From a virus, in IMG/VR virus record IMGVR_UViG_3300043436_001843, positions 1-40,118 of that record: 40,118 nt of DNA, one strand, 5' to 3'. The stretch's first letter is position 1. The number at the start of each line of letters is the position of its first letter. The notes beneath the pieces were generated by a model. The model did not search any database. It worked only from the letters and a program-made list of their open reading frames with translations, and was not told the DNA's origin. Position numbers and translations under genes: made by a program. Positions 1 through 6,241 of this stretch are shown here, one piece after another.

Positions 1-178
1 TCAGCCCCGTTTCTTGTCACGCCTGAGACATGGCATGACGAAACTAGGTTCCTAGACCTAGCCTTGACCGATGGTATCTGTACTCAGTGTTTCGCACCTA
101 TCGGGTGGGAATCCGTGCCAATGGGAGACAGTGACGGGCAAGTATGGCACGACTACTGGACAGTGAACGAGGACATGG
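1..178. repeat. terminal direct repeat, left copy (matches 39941-40118)
   Basis: Bases 1-178 are repeated at 39941-40118 with one difference (C at 51, A at 39991; Phe versus Leu in the gene it crosses). This is the usual sign of a circular or circularly permuted molecule assembled past its starting point. A true 178-bp terminal redundancy is possible but less likely, because the repeat lies inside a coding gene. The unique length would be 39,940 bases. Confidence 0.9.
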
Positions 179-240
179 AAGAGGTGCTATGCCCTCAGTG
201 TTACGAGGCAACAACGGAAGAGTTAGGACTTAAGTCATGA
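1..240 (+). CDS. small zinc-ribbon protein, 3' part (gene crosses the circle junction)
   Basis: Open from base 1 in frame to TGA at 238-240. Its 5' end lies at the right end of the window (ATG at 39920), so the closed genome encodes 86 residues. Two Cys-X2-Cys pairs (CTQC and CPQC) suggest a zinc ribbon, perhaps binding nucleic acid or protein. The last codons (Leu-Lys-Ser, stop) are formed by a CTTAAGTCATGA element that also starts the next gene, giving a 4-base ATGA overlap. I do not recognise the family; the function is unknown. Confidence 0.75.
   Translation, partial: SAPFLVTPETWHDETRFLDLALTDGICTQCFAPIGWESVPMGDSDGQVWHDYWTVNEDMEEVLCPQCYEATTEELGLKS
229..239 (+). promoter_or_regulatory. start-associated element CTTAAG-TC-ATG
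   Basis: Reads AGGACTTAAGTCATGA. CTTAAG lies exactly 2 bases before the ATG of the next gene, with a weak AGGA ribosome-binding core directly before it. The same arrangement occurs at 510, 725, 2459, 39756 and 39912, and on the minus strand at 20720-20730. Confidence 0.6.
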
Positions 241-521
241 GAGACAATGCAATAACAGAAGAACGAGGTCCCGTGAGAATCACGGAGCACGAGGGGGTGA
301 CACTTGCGAACGGGTTGCCACTTGACTACCACCGATGGAGCCTTGAGCATTACACCGAACTAATGTCCGACCTTAAGACAGGTAAGACAACGCCCGTGAA
401 GATTATCGGCAGGGGCTACGGGTCACGGGGCAGGCGTATCGCTACCGAGTGGGTGCAGTACGGCATTGACGGGGCACGGGAGTGCATTGAAACACTGGAA
501 GGGTTAGGTCTTAAGTCATGA
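237..521 (+). CDS. hypothetical small protein
   Basis: 94 residues, mixed charge, no signal peptide or membrane segment. The ATG at 237 overlaps the previous stop (ATGA) and is placed by the CTTAAGTC element just before it. A basic patch (GRGYGSRGRR, about residues 57-66) could contact nucleic acid, but I recognise no family. The gene ends with the same Leu-Lys-Ser-stop sequence as its predecessor, coded by CTTAAGTCATGA, and so overlaps the next gene by 4 bases. This tight packing indicates one rightward operon with coupled translation. Confidence 0.75.
   Translation: MRDNAITEERGPVRITEHEGVTLANGLPLDYHRWSLEHYTELMSDLKTGKTTPVKIIGRGYGSRGRRIATEWVQYGIDGARECIETLEGLGLKS
510..520 (+). promoter_or_regulatory. 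start-associated element CTTAAG-TC-ATG
   Basis: AGGTCTTAAGTCATGA, the same layout as at 229. The upstream gene reads through it as Leu-Lys-Ser-stop. Confidence 0.6.
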
Positions 522-721
522 CTATCATCGCAAGAATCAGGACAGAATCAGACCGTGATACGGGGCTATTCGTTCGCACCTTTGACACAATGGAGGAGGC
601 AGACACCTTCAGCGACAACGCCCTAGGCAAGTGGACAGATACGGGGCAGGTGAAACTCATATCATTATTTGACAGTGAGACGGGCAACTCTTCCGACTGG
701 GAACTAGAGACGGGGAAGTGA
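518..721 (+). CDS. hypothetical small protein
   Basis: 67 residues, acidic, no Cys, no hydrophobic segment. It starts at an ATG two bases after CTTAAG and overlaps the preceding stop by 4 bases. The central part (TFDTMEEADTFSDNA) looks like a short alpha/beta unit, but no family is recognised. It is followed 11 bases later by the next gene, again through a CTTAAGTC element. Confidence 0.7.
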   Translation: MTIIARIRTESDRDTGLFVRTFDTMEEADTFSDNALGKWTDTGQVKLISLFDSETGNSSDWELETGK

Positions 722-724
722 GGT

Positions 725-735
725 CTTAAGTCATG
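725..735 (+). promoter_or_regulatory. start-associated element CTTAAG-TC-ATG
   Basis: AGGTCTTAAGTCATGA in the 11-base gap between two genes. Here CTTAAG is non-coding, so its conservation cannot come from protein sequence. Confidence 0.65.
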
Positions 736-936
736 AACGAGGAACTTGAACTCTACCTAGACATGCTGAGGGGTGACCTTGAGGTAGAGGTAGACCTACA
801 CGGCGGGCGTACTGAAAAGTCACGGACTCTTCGTGAGTTAATTATCTACACCGAGAAGGAACTGTCGGTACTTAAGTCAGATGCCGATGAGTTTGCGGGT
901 GAGAGAATCTCAGCCAGTATGGAGGACATGTCTTAA
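733..936 (+). CDS. hypothetical small acidic protein
   Basis: 67 residues, rich in Glu and Leu, probably largely helical (ELELYLDMLRGDLEVEVDL near the start). CTTAAG occurs twice in it: in frame as Leu-Lys near codon 47, and at the end, where the stop TAA is part of TCTTAAG. It is the last gene before a 172-base gap holding a promoter, so it closes the first rightward gene group. Function unknown. Confidence 0.7.
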   Translation: MNEELELYLDMLRGDLEVEVDLHGGRTEKSRTLRELIIYTEKELSVLKSDADEFAGERISASMEDMS

Positions 937-971
937 GACAGGTGGTGTGCCAAATGTCACAGCAAATAGGC

Positions 972-1000
972 TTGACATATTGTTACACACTAGGTAGTGT
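972..1000 (+). promoter_or_regulatory. rightward promoter, TTGACA -35 with overlapping dyad operator
   Basis: TTGACA at 972-977 is a perfect sigma-70-type -35 box. With a 17-base spacer the -10 would be TAGTGT (995-1000, 3 of 6 matches). The -10 is the right arm of a perfect inverted repeat ACACTA-GG-TAGTGT (987-1000), the expected place for a repressor operator. It lies in the 172-base gap upstream of the 1109 gene. The -35 is clear; the weak -10 suggests need for an activator or dual control. Confidence 0.6.
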
Positions 1001-1108
1001 AGTACACATACCAACGGGTGACCAGTAGGCAGGGGAGTGCAAGCCTCCCGCACCCACCATGCGAAGCAACAACGCCGAGCAGTAGAGAATCCTAGAAGGG
1101 GATTAACA

Positions 1109-1687
1109 ATGAAGAGACAAGATATCCTAGAGATAATCGTGAGCAACCCTGAGGCGGTCTTCAAGAACGCCAATGCGGAGGCGGGCAAGTACAGCGAGTA
1201 CCCTACCTACTTCCAAGTGGTAGGCATGGCACACGACAAGGCTTATGTCCGAGTCAAGGAAGTGAACCCAGTGTCCGCTTACTACCAACTCAACGAGGCA
1301 GGCAACCCAGTGCACGATGAGGACGGCAAGGTTCTTTACGACACCCGCCCTATTGCGGAGCGTTCCTTCCTTAAGTACGGAGCAATCAAGACCATGCCAT
1401 CACGGTTAGTTCTTAAGTCAGACAAGACAACCGACTCGTTGCTTGCAGACTTCATCACATACCACGAGACCCGTGAGCGTGAACGAGCAGAGCGTCAGGC
1501 AGAAGAGGACAACTTCACGAATGTCCGTGACACCTTCGCTAACGCCTTGGTCTGTGCGGGTATCTTGCCCAACGATGACGAGGTTGGTAGTGCTTGGGGT
1601 TACAAGGTGAATGTCTACTTCACCGAAGAAGCAATGACCCGTATGACTTCGCTTCTTAAGTCAGCACTCGTAGAAGTGGGGGTGTGA
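1109..1687 (+). CDS. hypothetical protein
   Basis: 192 residues from the ATG at 1109, chosen because GAAGGGG (1095-1101) sits 7 bases before it. An in-frame ATG at 1037 has no ribosome-binding site and would add an unlikely Arg-rich leader. The protein is soluble and charged, with a Glu/Arg-rich helical stretch (ETRERERAERQAEED, about residues 120-134). CTTAAG occurs three times in frame as Leu-Lys. It is the first gene after the promoter at 972, so it is probably well expressed. No family recognised. Confidence 0.75.
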   Translation: MKRQDILEIIVSNPEAVFKNANAEAGKYSEYPTYFQVVGMAHDKAYVRVKEVNPVSAYYQLNEAGNPVHDEDGKVLYDTRPIAERSFLKYGAIKTMPSRLVLKSDKTTDSLLADFITYHETRERERAERQAEEDNFTNVRDTFANALVCAGILPNDDEVGSAWGYKVNVYFTEEAMTRMTSLLKSALVEVGV

Positions 1688-1688
1688 G

Positions 1689-2180
1689 ATGTTAGCGACA
1701 CGAGAACAACTCATTGACGCTGGTGCCTCCATCATCATTGACGCATACGAGGGCGGGTCATGCGGGCTTGCTTCATGGGCGGTGTGCTATGGCACCTACA
1801 AGTGGACGACAGACAAGGGCGACTATGAACTAGGCGAACGCAACACTGGCGCAAGCGTGACGCTCTACGACTTGGAGGCATGCGAACCTCAAGACGATGA
1901 AGGCGAGGAAGGCACGGGCTTCTGGTCAGGCGGTGACTGGTACAAGTTTGGCAAGCCTCTCCCGATTGACGCTGAGATGGTTGCTGACTTCATCGTGAAG
2001 GTAGGCAAGGGTGACCTTGACTTAAGTCAGGTACCTGATTACGGCAGACTGAATGACTCAACACTTAAGGCATTAGTCTCCATGTACCACGGCTGGGACT
2101 CAGCCTTTGACGATTGGGATTGCATTAACGCTGACCAAGTTATCCAGTTCATGCTCTTAGGGGAGGTCACCTATGGGTAA
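1689..2180 (+). CDS. hypothetical acidic protein
   Basis: 163 residues, strongly acidic, rich in Trp, Tyr and Gly (GFWSGGDWYKFGK in the middle). It starts one base after the preceding stop and overlaps the next gene by 8 bases, so translation is coupled. CTTAAG occurs twice, once read as Asp-Leu-Ser (frame D-TTA-AGT) and once as Leu-Lys, so the motif is kept in more than one frame. Small acidic phage proteins sometimes mimic DNA or inhibit host proteins; for this one that is speculation only. Confidence 0.7.
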   Translation: MLATREQLIDAGASIIIDAYEGGSCGLASWAVCYGTYKWTTDKGDYELGERNTGASVTLYDLEACEPQDDEGEEGTGFWSGGDWYKFGKPLPIDAEMVADFIVKVGKGDLDLSQVPDYGRLNDSTLKALVSMYHGWDSAFDDWDCINADQVIQFMLLGEVTYG

Positions 2181-2463
2181 GTACAAGGTTGTCTTCTCCT
2201 ACTCGGTAGAGGTAGAGGCAGAGGACGAGCGTGGTGCAGAGGACATGGCGTGGGAACTGTTTGGTAAGGGTCTTGACCCAACGAACACTGATGACTTCGC
2301 TTGCATCGTTGATGAAGTGGAAGATGTGTGGGATACCAACGAGAACGGCAACCACACCTGTGTAGATTGCATGGACGAGGTATCACCTGATGATGTATTA
2401 GGTCACAGCAAGTGGGGAGAACCACGATGCGAAGGTTGCTATGAGAATTGGAAGAGGTCTTAA
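2173..2463 (+). CDS. hypothetical protein with C-terminal zinc ribbon
   Basis: 96 residues. The N-terminal half starts with a beta-strand (YKVVFSYSVEVEAED) followed by an acidic helix. The C-terminal half carries two Cys-X2-Cys pairs (CVDC near residue 63, CEGC near 87), the layout of a four-Cys zinc ribbon. Its stop TAA is inside TCTTAAG, and the next gene starts 3 bases later. A nucleic-acid or protein contact role is likely from the zinc ribbon; the specific job is unknown. Confidence 0.75.
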   Translation: MGKYKVVFSYSVEVEAEDERGAEDMAWELFGKGLDPTNTDDFACIVDEVEDVWDTNENGNHTCVDCMDEVSPDDVLGHSKWGEPRCEGCYENWKRS

Positions 2464-2469
2464 GTCATG
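2459..2469 (+). promoter_or_regulatory. start-associated element CTTAAG-TC-ATG
   Basis: AGGTCTTAAGTCATGA. The TAA of CTTAAG is the stop codon of the upstream gene here, a different reading frame from the copies at 229 and 510. Confidence 0.65.
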
Positions 2470-2808
2470 AACTATTCACCTAACCACCCCGCCGTGCGAG
2501 CATGGCAAGACAACCGTAGGTGCGACCAATGCTGGGGCACTGACCTGCCAGTGGTACGCAAGTACAACATGTGCACCGAGTGCGAGCCACTCACAATCCG
2601 TGAGCGTAAGAACCTAGTGAACCTCCGAGCAGGACGACAGATGATGAGGTCAGGACTTAAGTCCCGTGCACTCGTTGGACTGGGGCTGTTTATCGCAGGG
2701 TGCTACGCCTTGGACATCACCTACCTCGGTGGGCTGGTGCTGTACGGCATGTGCTTTATCTGTTGGCAGACAGGACTCAACCGTTGGTTCAAGGAGCAGG
2801 GACTATGA
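2467..2808 (+). CDS. zinc-finger membrane protein
   Basis: 113 residues. The N-terminal part has Cys-X2-Cys pairs at about 19-22 (CDQC) and 36-39 (CTEC), a zinc ribbon, followed by a basic linker. The C-terminal half holds two close hydrophobic segments (about 68-84 and 86-104), so a cytoplasmic zinc ribbon on a membrane hairpin is likely. The gene ends in an ATGA overlap with its successor. It could anchor a phage or host complex at the membrane; no family recognised. Confidence 0.7.
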   Translation: MNYSPNHPAVRAWQDNRRCDQCWGTDLPVVRKYNMCTECEPLTIRERKNLVNLRAGRQMMRSGLKSRALVGLGLFIAGCYALDITYLGGLVLYGMCFICWQTGLNRWFKEQGL

Positions 2809-3002
2809 GCGCAATCATCAGACTGCAATGCGACAAGTGCAACGGCATGTCATCACTCACCCACTACGGGACAGCGACAGACGCACGAGTGGTGGAGTTC
2901 AAGCACGGCTGGTTCTACGACTACCTACACGGCGAGCCTGCTGACCTGTGCCCTGTGTGTTCAGGTCGCAACCCTAACTACTGGGTAGAGGAGCCATTCT
3001 AA
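2805..3002 (+). CDS. small zinc-ribbon protein
   Basis: 65 residues from the ATG at 2805, which overlaps the previous stop (ATGA) and has AAGGAGCAGG 4 bases upstream, the best ribosome-binding site in this operon. Two Cys-X2-Cys pairs (CDKC near residue 9, CPVC near 50) form a zinc ribbon around an aromatic central part. It overlaps the next start by one base (TAATG). A possible adaptor or nucleic-acid-binding protein; not assigned. Confidence 0.75.
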   Translation: MSAIIRLQCDKCNGMSSLTHYGTATDARVVEFKHGWFYDYLHGEPADLCPVCSGRNPNYWVEEPF

Positions 3003-3307
3003 TGAGGTACTGGAGACTGTTCATCAACGGCATACGAGAGTGGCTTGCCCCCGTAGTCAAGGCATACCAATGGATAATGAAGAATGTCCGTAAGCCTGAA
3101 GAGAGAGAGGAAGGCTGGGTCATAGCGTTAGCAACTTGCGCCAACGGGACACCATACAAATACTTTAGGTACTGCCCGTATGAGGTGTGGCGTTGGACAA
3201 CCAAGAAGTCAATGGCTGAGATATTCCCAAGCCTTAAGACAGCAGAGTATGCAGCAATGAACTCATCTGTCTACTACCAATCTGCGTACAGGATAATGGA
3301 AATCTAA
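3002..3307 (+). CDS. hypothetical protein
   Basis: 101 residues, last gene of the rightward operon. Rich in Trp, Tyr and Arg/Lys (MRYWRLFINGIREWLAP), with an amphipathic N-terminus but no clear membrane helix. It starts at a TAATG overlap with the preceding stop. A CTTAAG is read in frame as Leu-Lys near residue 78. A strong terminator hairpin follows 27 bases after the stop. Confidence 0.65.
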   Translation: MRYWRLFINGIREWLAPVVKAYQWIMKNVRKPEEREEGWVIALATCANGTPYKYFRYCPYEVWRWTTKKSMAEIFPSLKTAEYAAMNSSVYYQSAYRIMEI

Positions 3308-3334
3308 TCCGTATCTGATACGCTCATAGATAGA

Positions 3335-3374
3335 GCCTCTGGCTGGTGTTCCCCCTTCGCACCAGTCCAGAGGC
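3335..3374. terminator. bidirectional terminator between convergent operons
   Basis: GCCTCTGG-C-TGGTG (3335-3348) pairs with CACCA-GT-CCAGAGGC (3360-3374) around an 11-base loop, followed by a T-rich stretch on the plus strand (TTCTTCTATTT). It separates the end of the rightward operon (3307) from the end of the leftward operon (3380), so it probably stops both. The leftward tail is less clean (A/T-mixed). Confidence 0.8.
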
Positions 3375-3379
3375 TTCTT

Positions 3380-3646
3380 CTATTTCCAATAGATAGTCTG
3401 CGGTCTACGGACAAACTCTTCCCGTTCCTTCGGGGTCATGCCACCCCACATACCATCACGGCGTTTAGTCTCAGCCTCAAACGGAAGTTGGAACTTAAGA
3501 CACTCAACTCTCACGGTGCAGGCATCGCAGAACTCTCGTGCCTTAAGCCAGTAGAAAGTACGGACATCACCTGTTGGTATCTCAGGGAAAAAGATACTGG
3601 TGTCTACGCCCTTGCAGTTTGCTTTATCTTGCCAAGCCTCGCTCAC
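3380..3646 (-). CDS. whiB: WhiB-like iron-sulfur transcriptional regulator
   Basis: 88 residues. Four cysteines in WhiB spacing (Cys11, Cys40, Cys43, Cys49; C-X28-C-X2-C-X5-C) bind a 4Fe-4S cluster, and GMWGG (65-69) is the family's Gly-Trp turn before a basic DNA-binding tail. WhiB proteins occur only in Actinobacteria and their phages, so this gene is the best host indicator in the window. They usually act by binding the primary sigma factor; phage versions can displace host WhiB proteins. GTG start, overlapping the previous stop (GTGA). It is the last gene of the long leftward unit. Target promoters are not known. Confidence 0.93.
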   Translation of the reverse strand: MSEAWQDKANCKGVDTSIFFPEIPTGDVRTFYWLKAREFCDACTVRVECLKFQLPFEAETKRRDGMWGGMTPKEREEFVRRPQTIYWK

Positions 3647-3828
3647 TTGCGCCTTGCTCGTTTCTTTGGTTGTGTCCGTTCATACTCACGCTGTCTCCGT
3701 GCCTCGTGGCACAGGCAGGGACAGTCTCCGTAGACCTCAGGGGGAGGCGGGCTGATAGCCAGCGTCACCTCCCCACAGTGGTCACAGATACCCATTCTTT
3801 TTATGGGTTGCACAGAGGGTTGCGCCAT
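3643..3828 (-). CDS. small zinc-binding protein
   Basis: 61 residues with CDHC near residue 15 and CPCLCH near 36, plausible ligands for one zinc, followed by a strongly basic tail (about residues 43-61, Arg/Lys-rich). It overlaps whiB by 4 bases and its predecessor by 28 bases. The basic tail and zinc site suggest a nucleic-acid-binding accessory protein; no family recognised. Confidence 0.7.
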   Translation of the reverse strand: MAQPSVQPIKRMGICDHCGEVTLAISPPPPEVYGDCPCLCHEARRQREYERTQPKKRARRK

Positions 3829-4046
3829 ACCGATGGCGAGTGGTTCTCTTCAATCGCTTGCTTGTGCTCAATGCTTTCGTAGACACGGATGATGTGGATA
3901 CAAGGGTCATCGCCCTCCTCAAACATCTCGTCTTCTTCTGCCGACTGAGGCAAGCCATCATGGGTGAAGCACACGGGTGGGCTAATGAACCCGTTGATTA
4001 ACCCGATGTCCCGCCACAAGGTGAAACTAATTTGGGTGTAGTCCAT
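3801..4046 (-). CDS. hypothetical protein next to ssb
   Basis: 81 residues from the ATG at 4046, which overlaps the stop of ssb by one base (TGATG). The reading frame stays open upstream to 4151, but those codons lie inside ssb, so the coupled start is preferred. Mixed alpha/beta composition with an acidic middle (AEEDEMFEEGDDP). Probably translated together with ssb; function unknown. Confidence 0.65.
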   Translation of the reverse strand: MDYTQISFTLWRDIGLINGFISPPVCFTHDGLPQSAEEDEMFEEGDDPCIHIIRVYESIEHKQAIEENHSPSVWRNPLCNP

Positions 4047-4450
4047 CAGAAGAACTCGTCTTCGCTCACCTGTGATGCGGACGGGAAGACCTGTCCAATC
4101 TTTGCCATTGTCTGCTCGCTGTTGTCCTGCACCCATGCGTTCCAACGACACGACACGCCGACCTCATCAGCGATTAACTTCAGGCTCTTGCCCTTGGTGC
4201 CGTCCTTCTTGGTGAACTCGTCCTGCTCGTAGCGACCCACGATGATGACGGTTGAACCCTTGGTGATGGTGTTGGCTACATTCTCTGCCAACTTGGAGAA
4301 CACCGTGATGTTGTGCCATGTTGTCTTCTTCTTGTCGTCCTTGCCGTAGGTGTCAGCGACTGAGAAGGTGAGGATTGCCATGCCCCCTTGGGAGTAGCGC
4401 AGTTCAGGCTCTTGCCCGACCTTGCCATTGACTGTGATTTGATTACTCAT
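4046..4450 (-). CDS. ssb: single-stranded DNA-binding protein
   Basis: 134 residues. The OB-fold covers about residues 1-105 with typical SSB strings (VGQEPELRY, GMAILTFSVAD, TTWHNITVFSKLAENV, KGSTVIIVGRYE). A short linker leads to the acidic C-terminal tip SEDEFF, which in SSBs recruits partner proteins. It coats single-stranded DNA during replication and recombination. It belongs with the annealing protein and exonuclease 2.5-4.5 kb upstream in the same leftward operon. Confidence 0.95.
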   Translation of the reverse strand: MSNQITVNGKVGQEPELRYSQGGMAILTFSVADTYGKDDKKKTTWHNITVFSKLAENVANTITKGSTVIIVGRYEQDEFTKKDGTKGKSLKLIADEVGVSCRWNAWVQDNSEQTMAKIGQVFPSASQVSEDEFF

Positions 4451-4658
4451 TTGATTCCACTTCTTCTTTCTGTAATGGTGTTATCCGTCCTGCTTTCTTA
4501 AGGCAGGTGTGTGTTGGCGCATGTTTAACTGCGACAAACAATGTTACAGATGTCTTACAACTCATGCAAGACCATCTTGTTCTTTCGTTCTTTCCTACAC
4601 GCCCGACATTCTCGGTTGCCCGATGGTCGGCGGTAGGTGTTGGTTTCTGTGTACTCAT
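4443..4658 (-). CDS. small Cys-containing protein overlapping the HNH gene
   Basis: About 71 residues if the ATG at 4658 is used (AGAGG three bases upstream); a shorter start at 4565 gives 40 residues and would be coupled to the HNH stop. CMSC, then His and Cys farther on (CMSC-X13-H-X4-C), could form a zinc finger in the longer version. The stop overlaps the start of ssb by 8 bases. It overlaps the end of the HNH gene by about 100 bases in another frame if the long start is right. The start is uncertain. Confidence 0.5.
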   Translation of the reverse strand: MSTQKPTPTADHRATENVGRVGKNERTRWSCMSCKTSVTLFVAVKHAPTHTCLKKAGRITPLQKEEVESNE

Positions 4659-4983
4659 GTCCTCTTGGGCAGTGTGTCTTGTTGGCATAGAAGTGTCTCC
4701 CTCTCTCTACTACATCTCTCATGTTCTCTGTCTGTGTCCCGCCCTCTAGGTGGTGGGGGTTCACGCATACTCTGTTGTCACACTTGTGTCTTACGACAGG
4801 TGGGTAGTAATAATTTGCCATGAAGAATGAGAAGCGATGGGCTGCCCTGTGTTTGTAGTTCACATACAACTGACCGTAACTGTCGCCTCGGCGTGAGCCT
4901 TGCCACTCCCAACATTGGTCGGGTGTGCTGACGGCTACCTTGCGCCAAAAGCGTTGGCTGTCTTTGTATGATACTGAGTCCAC
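4555..4983 (-). CDS. HNH endonuclease
   Basis: 142 residues, GTG start with AGGGGGAAA just upstream. The HNH core is RHKCDNRVCVNPHHLEGG (about 65-82), followed by TQTENMRDVVERGR, the usual C-terminal half of phage HNH nucleases. A second Cys group (HCPRGHEY and CRACR, about 104-130) makes a zinc-binding module. The family makes DNA nicks or breaks, either as free-standing homing endonucleases or in packaging and host-DNA cutting. It is inserted between ssb and the transglycosylase, far from terL, so a homing or host-attack role is more likely than packaging. Confidence 0.88.
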   Translation of the reverse strand: MDSVSYKDSQRFWRKVAVSTPDQCWEWQGSRRGDSYGQLYVNYKHRAAHRFSFFMANYYYPPVVRHKCDNRVCVNPHHLEGGTQTENMRDVVERGRHFYANKTHCPRGHEYTETNTYRRPSGNRECRACRKERKNKMVLHEL

Positions 4984-5021
4984 AGGTTTCCCCCTATGCG
5001 TACAGTTCTACCTTAGCAATA

Positions 5022-5411
5022 TCATTTGCTCCCGCTAGTGATACGCCAGTGTCCCAGCCCCCCGTTCTCGTAGAGATAGCGTGAAACTTTCAGGTTGCAG
5101 TCAAACTTAAGTAAGGACTTCTTGACCTGTCGGTATGGGCGTTGGCATACCCGTGCTGTGACTGTGCGCCAAGTGCTGTTCACTTGGAGTGCGCCATAGT
5201 CGTAGGAGCCGTCACCGTTTTGTGATGACACTGCCTTGGGGTTGCATCGGGATTCACGCCACATGATGTAGGAGAATTGCTTGACGGGCAGTCCGTGCTT
5301 GCGGAGTTGTGCCTCGTACTGGGGGCAGGAGGGGGTGGCTTTAGCCTCTGCCACTGGAGGTGTTGTTAGTAGGGATAGGGCGATGATTGAGATAGTGATG
5401 CGTTTGAGCAT
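5022..5411 (-). CDS. secreted lytic transglycosylase (SLT/lysozyme-like)
   Basis: 129 residues from the ATG at 5411 (AAAGGA 7 bases upstream). An N-terminal signal peptide (MLKR then a hydrophobic core, cleavage likely near Ala-Glu-Ala at about 23) precedes a lysozyme-fold domain. MWRESRCNP (Glu53 as catalytic acid) and DYGALQVNSTW are the family signatures. It would cleave peptidoglycan glycan strands outside the membrane. It lies apart from the main lysis genes, among nucleic-acid genes, and carries its own export signal, so it may remodel the wall independently of the holin or act in superinfection exclusion. Confidence 0.85.
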   Translation of the reverse strand: MLKRITISIIALSLLTTPPVAEAKATPSCPQYEAQLRKHGLPVKQFSYIMWRESRCNPKAVSSQNGDGSYDYGALQVNSTWRTVTARVCQRPYRQVKKSLLKFDCNLKVSRYLYENGGLGHWRITSGSK

Positions 5412-5492
5412 GGGTTTCCTTTCGTAAGTCAATAGGTCAAGTAGGTTCCATAGTTCTCCTGTCTTAAGTGTTTAACGGATTAGAAGAGTTTA

Positions 5493-5906
5493 TCAGTCGT
5501 AGTCTTCGTTAGTCTGCAACTCAAGCACATGGCTGGGTTGCAATAAGAAACCCCGTGCTGGATTGTCAGACCCACTAGCAAACTCACGCTTCTCCAACCA
5601 TGAGTAGTTAGTACGCAGGAAGTTCTTCAACCGTGCGACAGAGATGAGGACATAGGAATCAGGTGCAAACCTGTATGCCCACCACTCCGCCTTGGTTACA
5701 TTTATTCCCGATGGCTTCCACTCTCCACCACGAGGGCGTTGCTCTGTCTCCACTGCCATGCGCCCGTTGCGGTAGCGGTCAGCCTTGACTTCCACCGCCC
5801 CGTTGTTGAACGCATTGAAGAAGTCAATAAGGTTCTGCTCCCCCTCGTGACCATACGATAGGTCAGCCTTGAAATCAAACTGTGGGTTATACCCCCCGAC
5901 CTCCAT
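5493..5906 (-). CDS. putative PD-(D/E)XK-type nuclease
   Basis: 137 residues. GEQNLIDFF near residue 22, VEVKADRY (about 38-45), a following ETEQRP strand and the later KAEWWAYRF have the order of a restriction-endonuclease-like fold (Glu, then acidic-X-Lys, then a Trp/Tyr-rich strand). The start overlaps the stop of the resolvase-like gene by one base (TGATG), which supports a joint role in DNA processing. The core motif is degenerate by eye, so the nuclease call is moderate. Confidence 0.5.
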   Translation of the reverse strand: MEVGGYNPQFDFKADLSYGHEGEQNLIDFFNAFNNGAVEVKADRYRNGRMAVETEQRPRGGEWKPSGINVTKAEWWAYRFAPDSYVLISVARLKNFLRTNYSWLEKREFASGSDNPARGFLLQPSHVLELQTNEDYD

Positions 5907-6241
5907 CAGTACCCTGCTTCCTTAAGTAAGTCAACGAACACATAGGCGGGCATCACTGCGTACCAGTCAGCAACCTGCATAGTGCCCCGCTTCTTAGCGA
6001 TGACAGCACCGATGTGGACTTCAGCGTTAGCCATCTCCACCTTCAGTTCTTTCATCCACTCAGACAGCGTGATGCTCTTGTGGTCTTTCACTTCAATCAC
6101 AACAGGCGCACCCATGTTGATGTCACCCTTGTCAAGATTGCCTGACAATGCACGGCGTTCTGCATGTACCCAACCTTCTGCCTTAAGCCATGCCACCACA
6201 TCGCTTTCGGCTTTGGTTCCTTTTTGTTTAGCCTTGGACAT
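5906..6241 (-). CDS. Holliday junction resolvase-like nuclease
   Basis: 111 residues from the ATG at 6241 (GAGG 4 bases before it). Motif order fits Hjc-type PD-(D/E)XK resolvases: KGTKAESDVVAWL with Glu12, GNLDKGDI with Asp40, then VVIEVKDHK with Glu50 and Lys52. It would cut branched DNA made by recombination-dependent replication before packaging. It overlaps the upstream gene by 14 bases and the next by one, inside the recombination cluster. The frame is open upstream to 6334, but that part lies in another gene. Confidence 0.75.
   Translation of the reverse strand: MSKAKQKGTKAESDVVAWLKAEGWVHAERRALSGNLDKGDINMGAPVVIEVKDHKSITLSEWMKELKVEMANAEVHIGAVIAKKRGTMQVADWYAVMPAYVFVDLLKEAGY

Noticed and set aside
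1037-1108. Upstream ATG at 1037 extending the 1109 gene by 24 residues
   Set aside because: No ribosome-binding site, Arg-rich unlikely leader, while 1109 has GAAGGGG at good distance.
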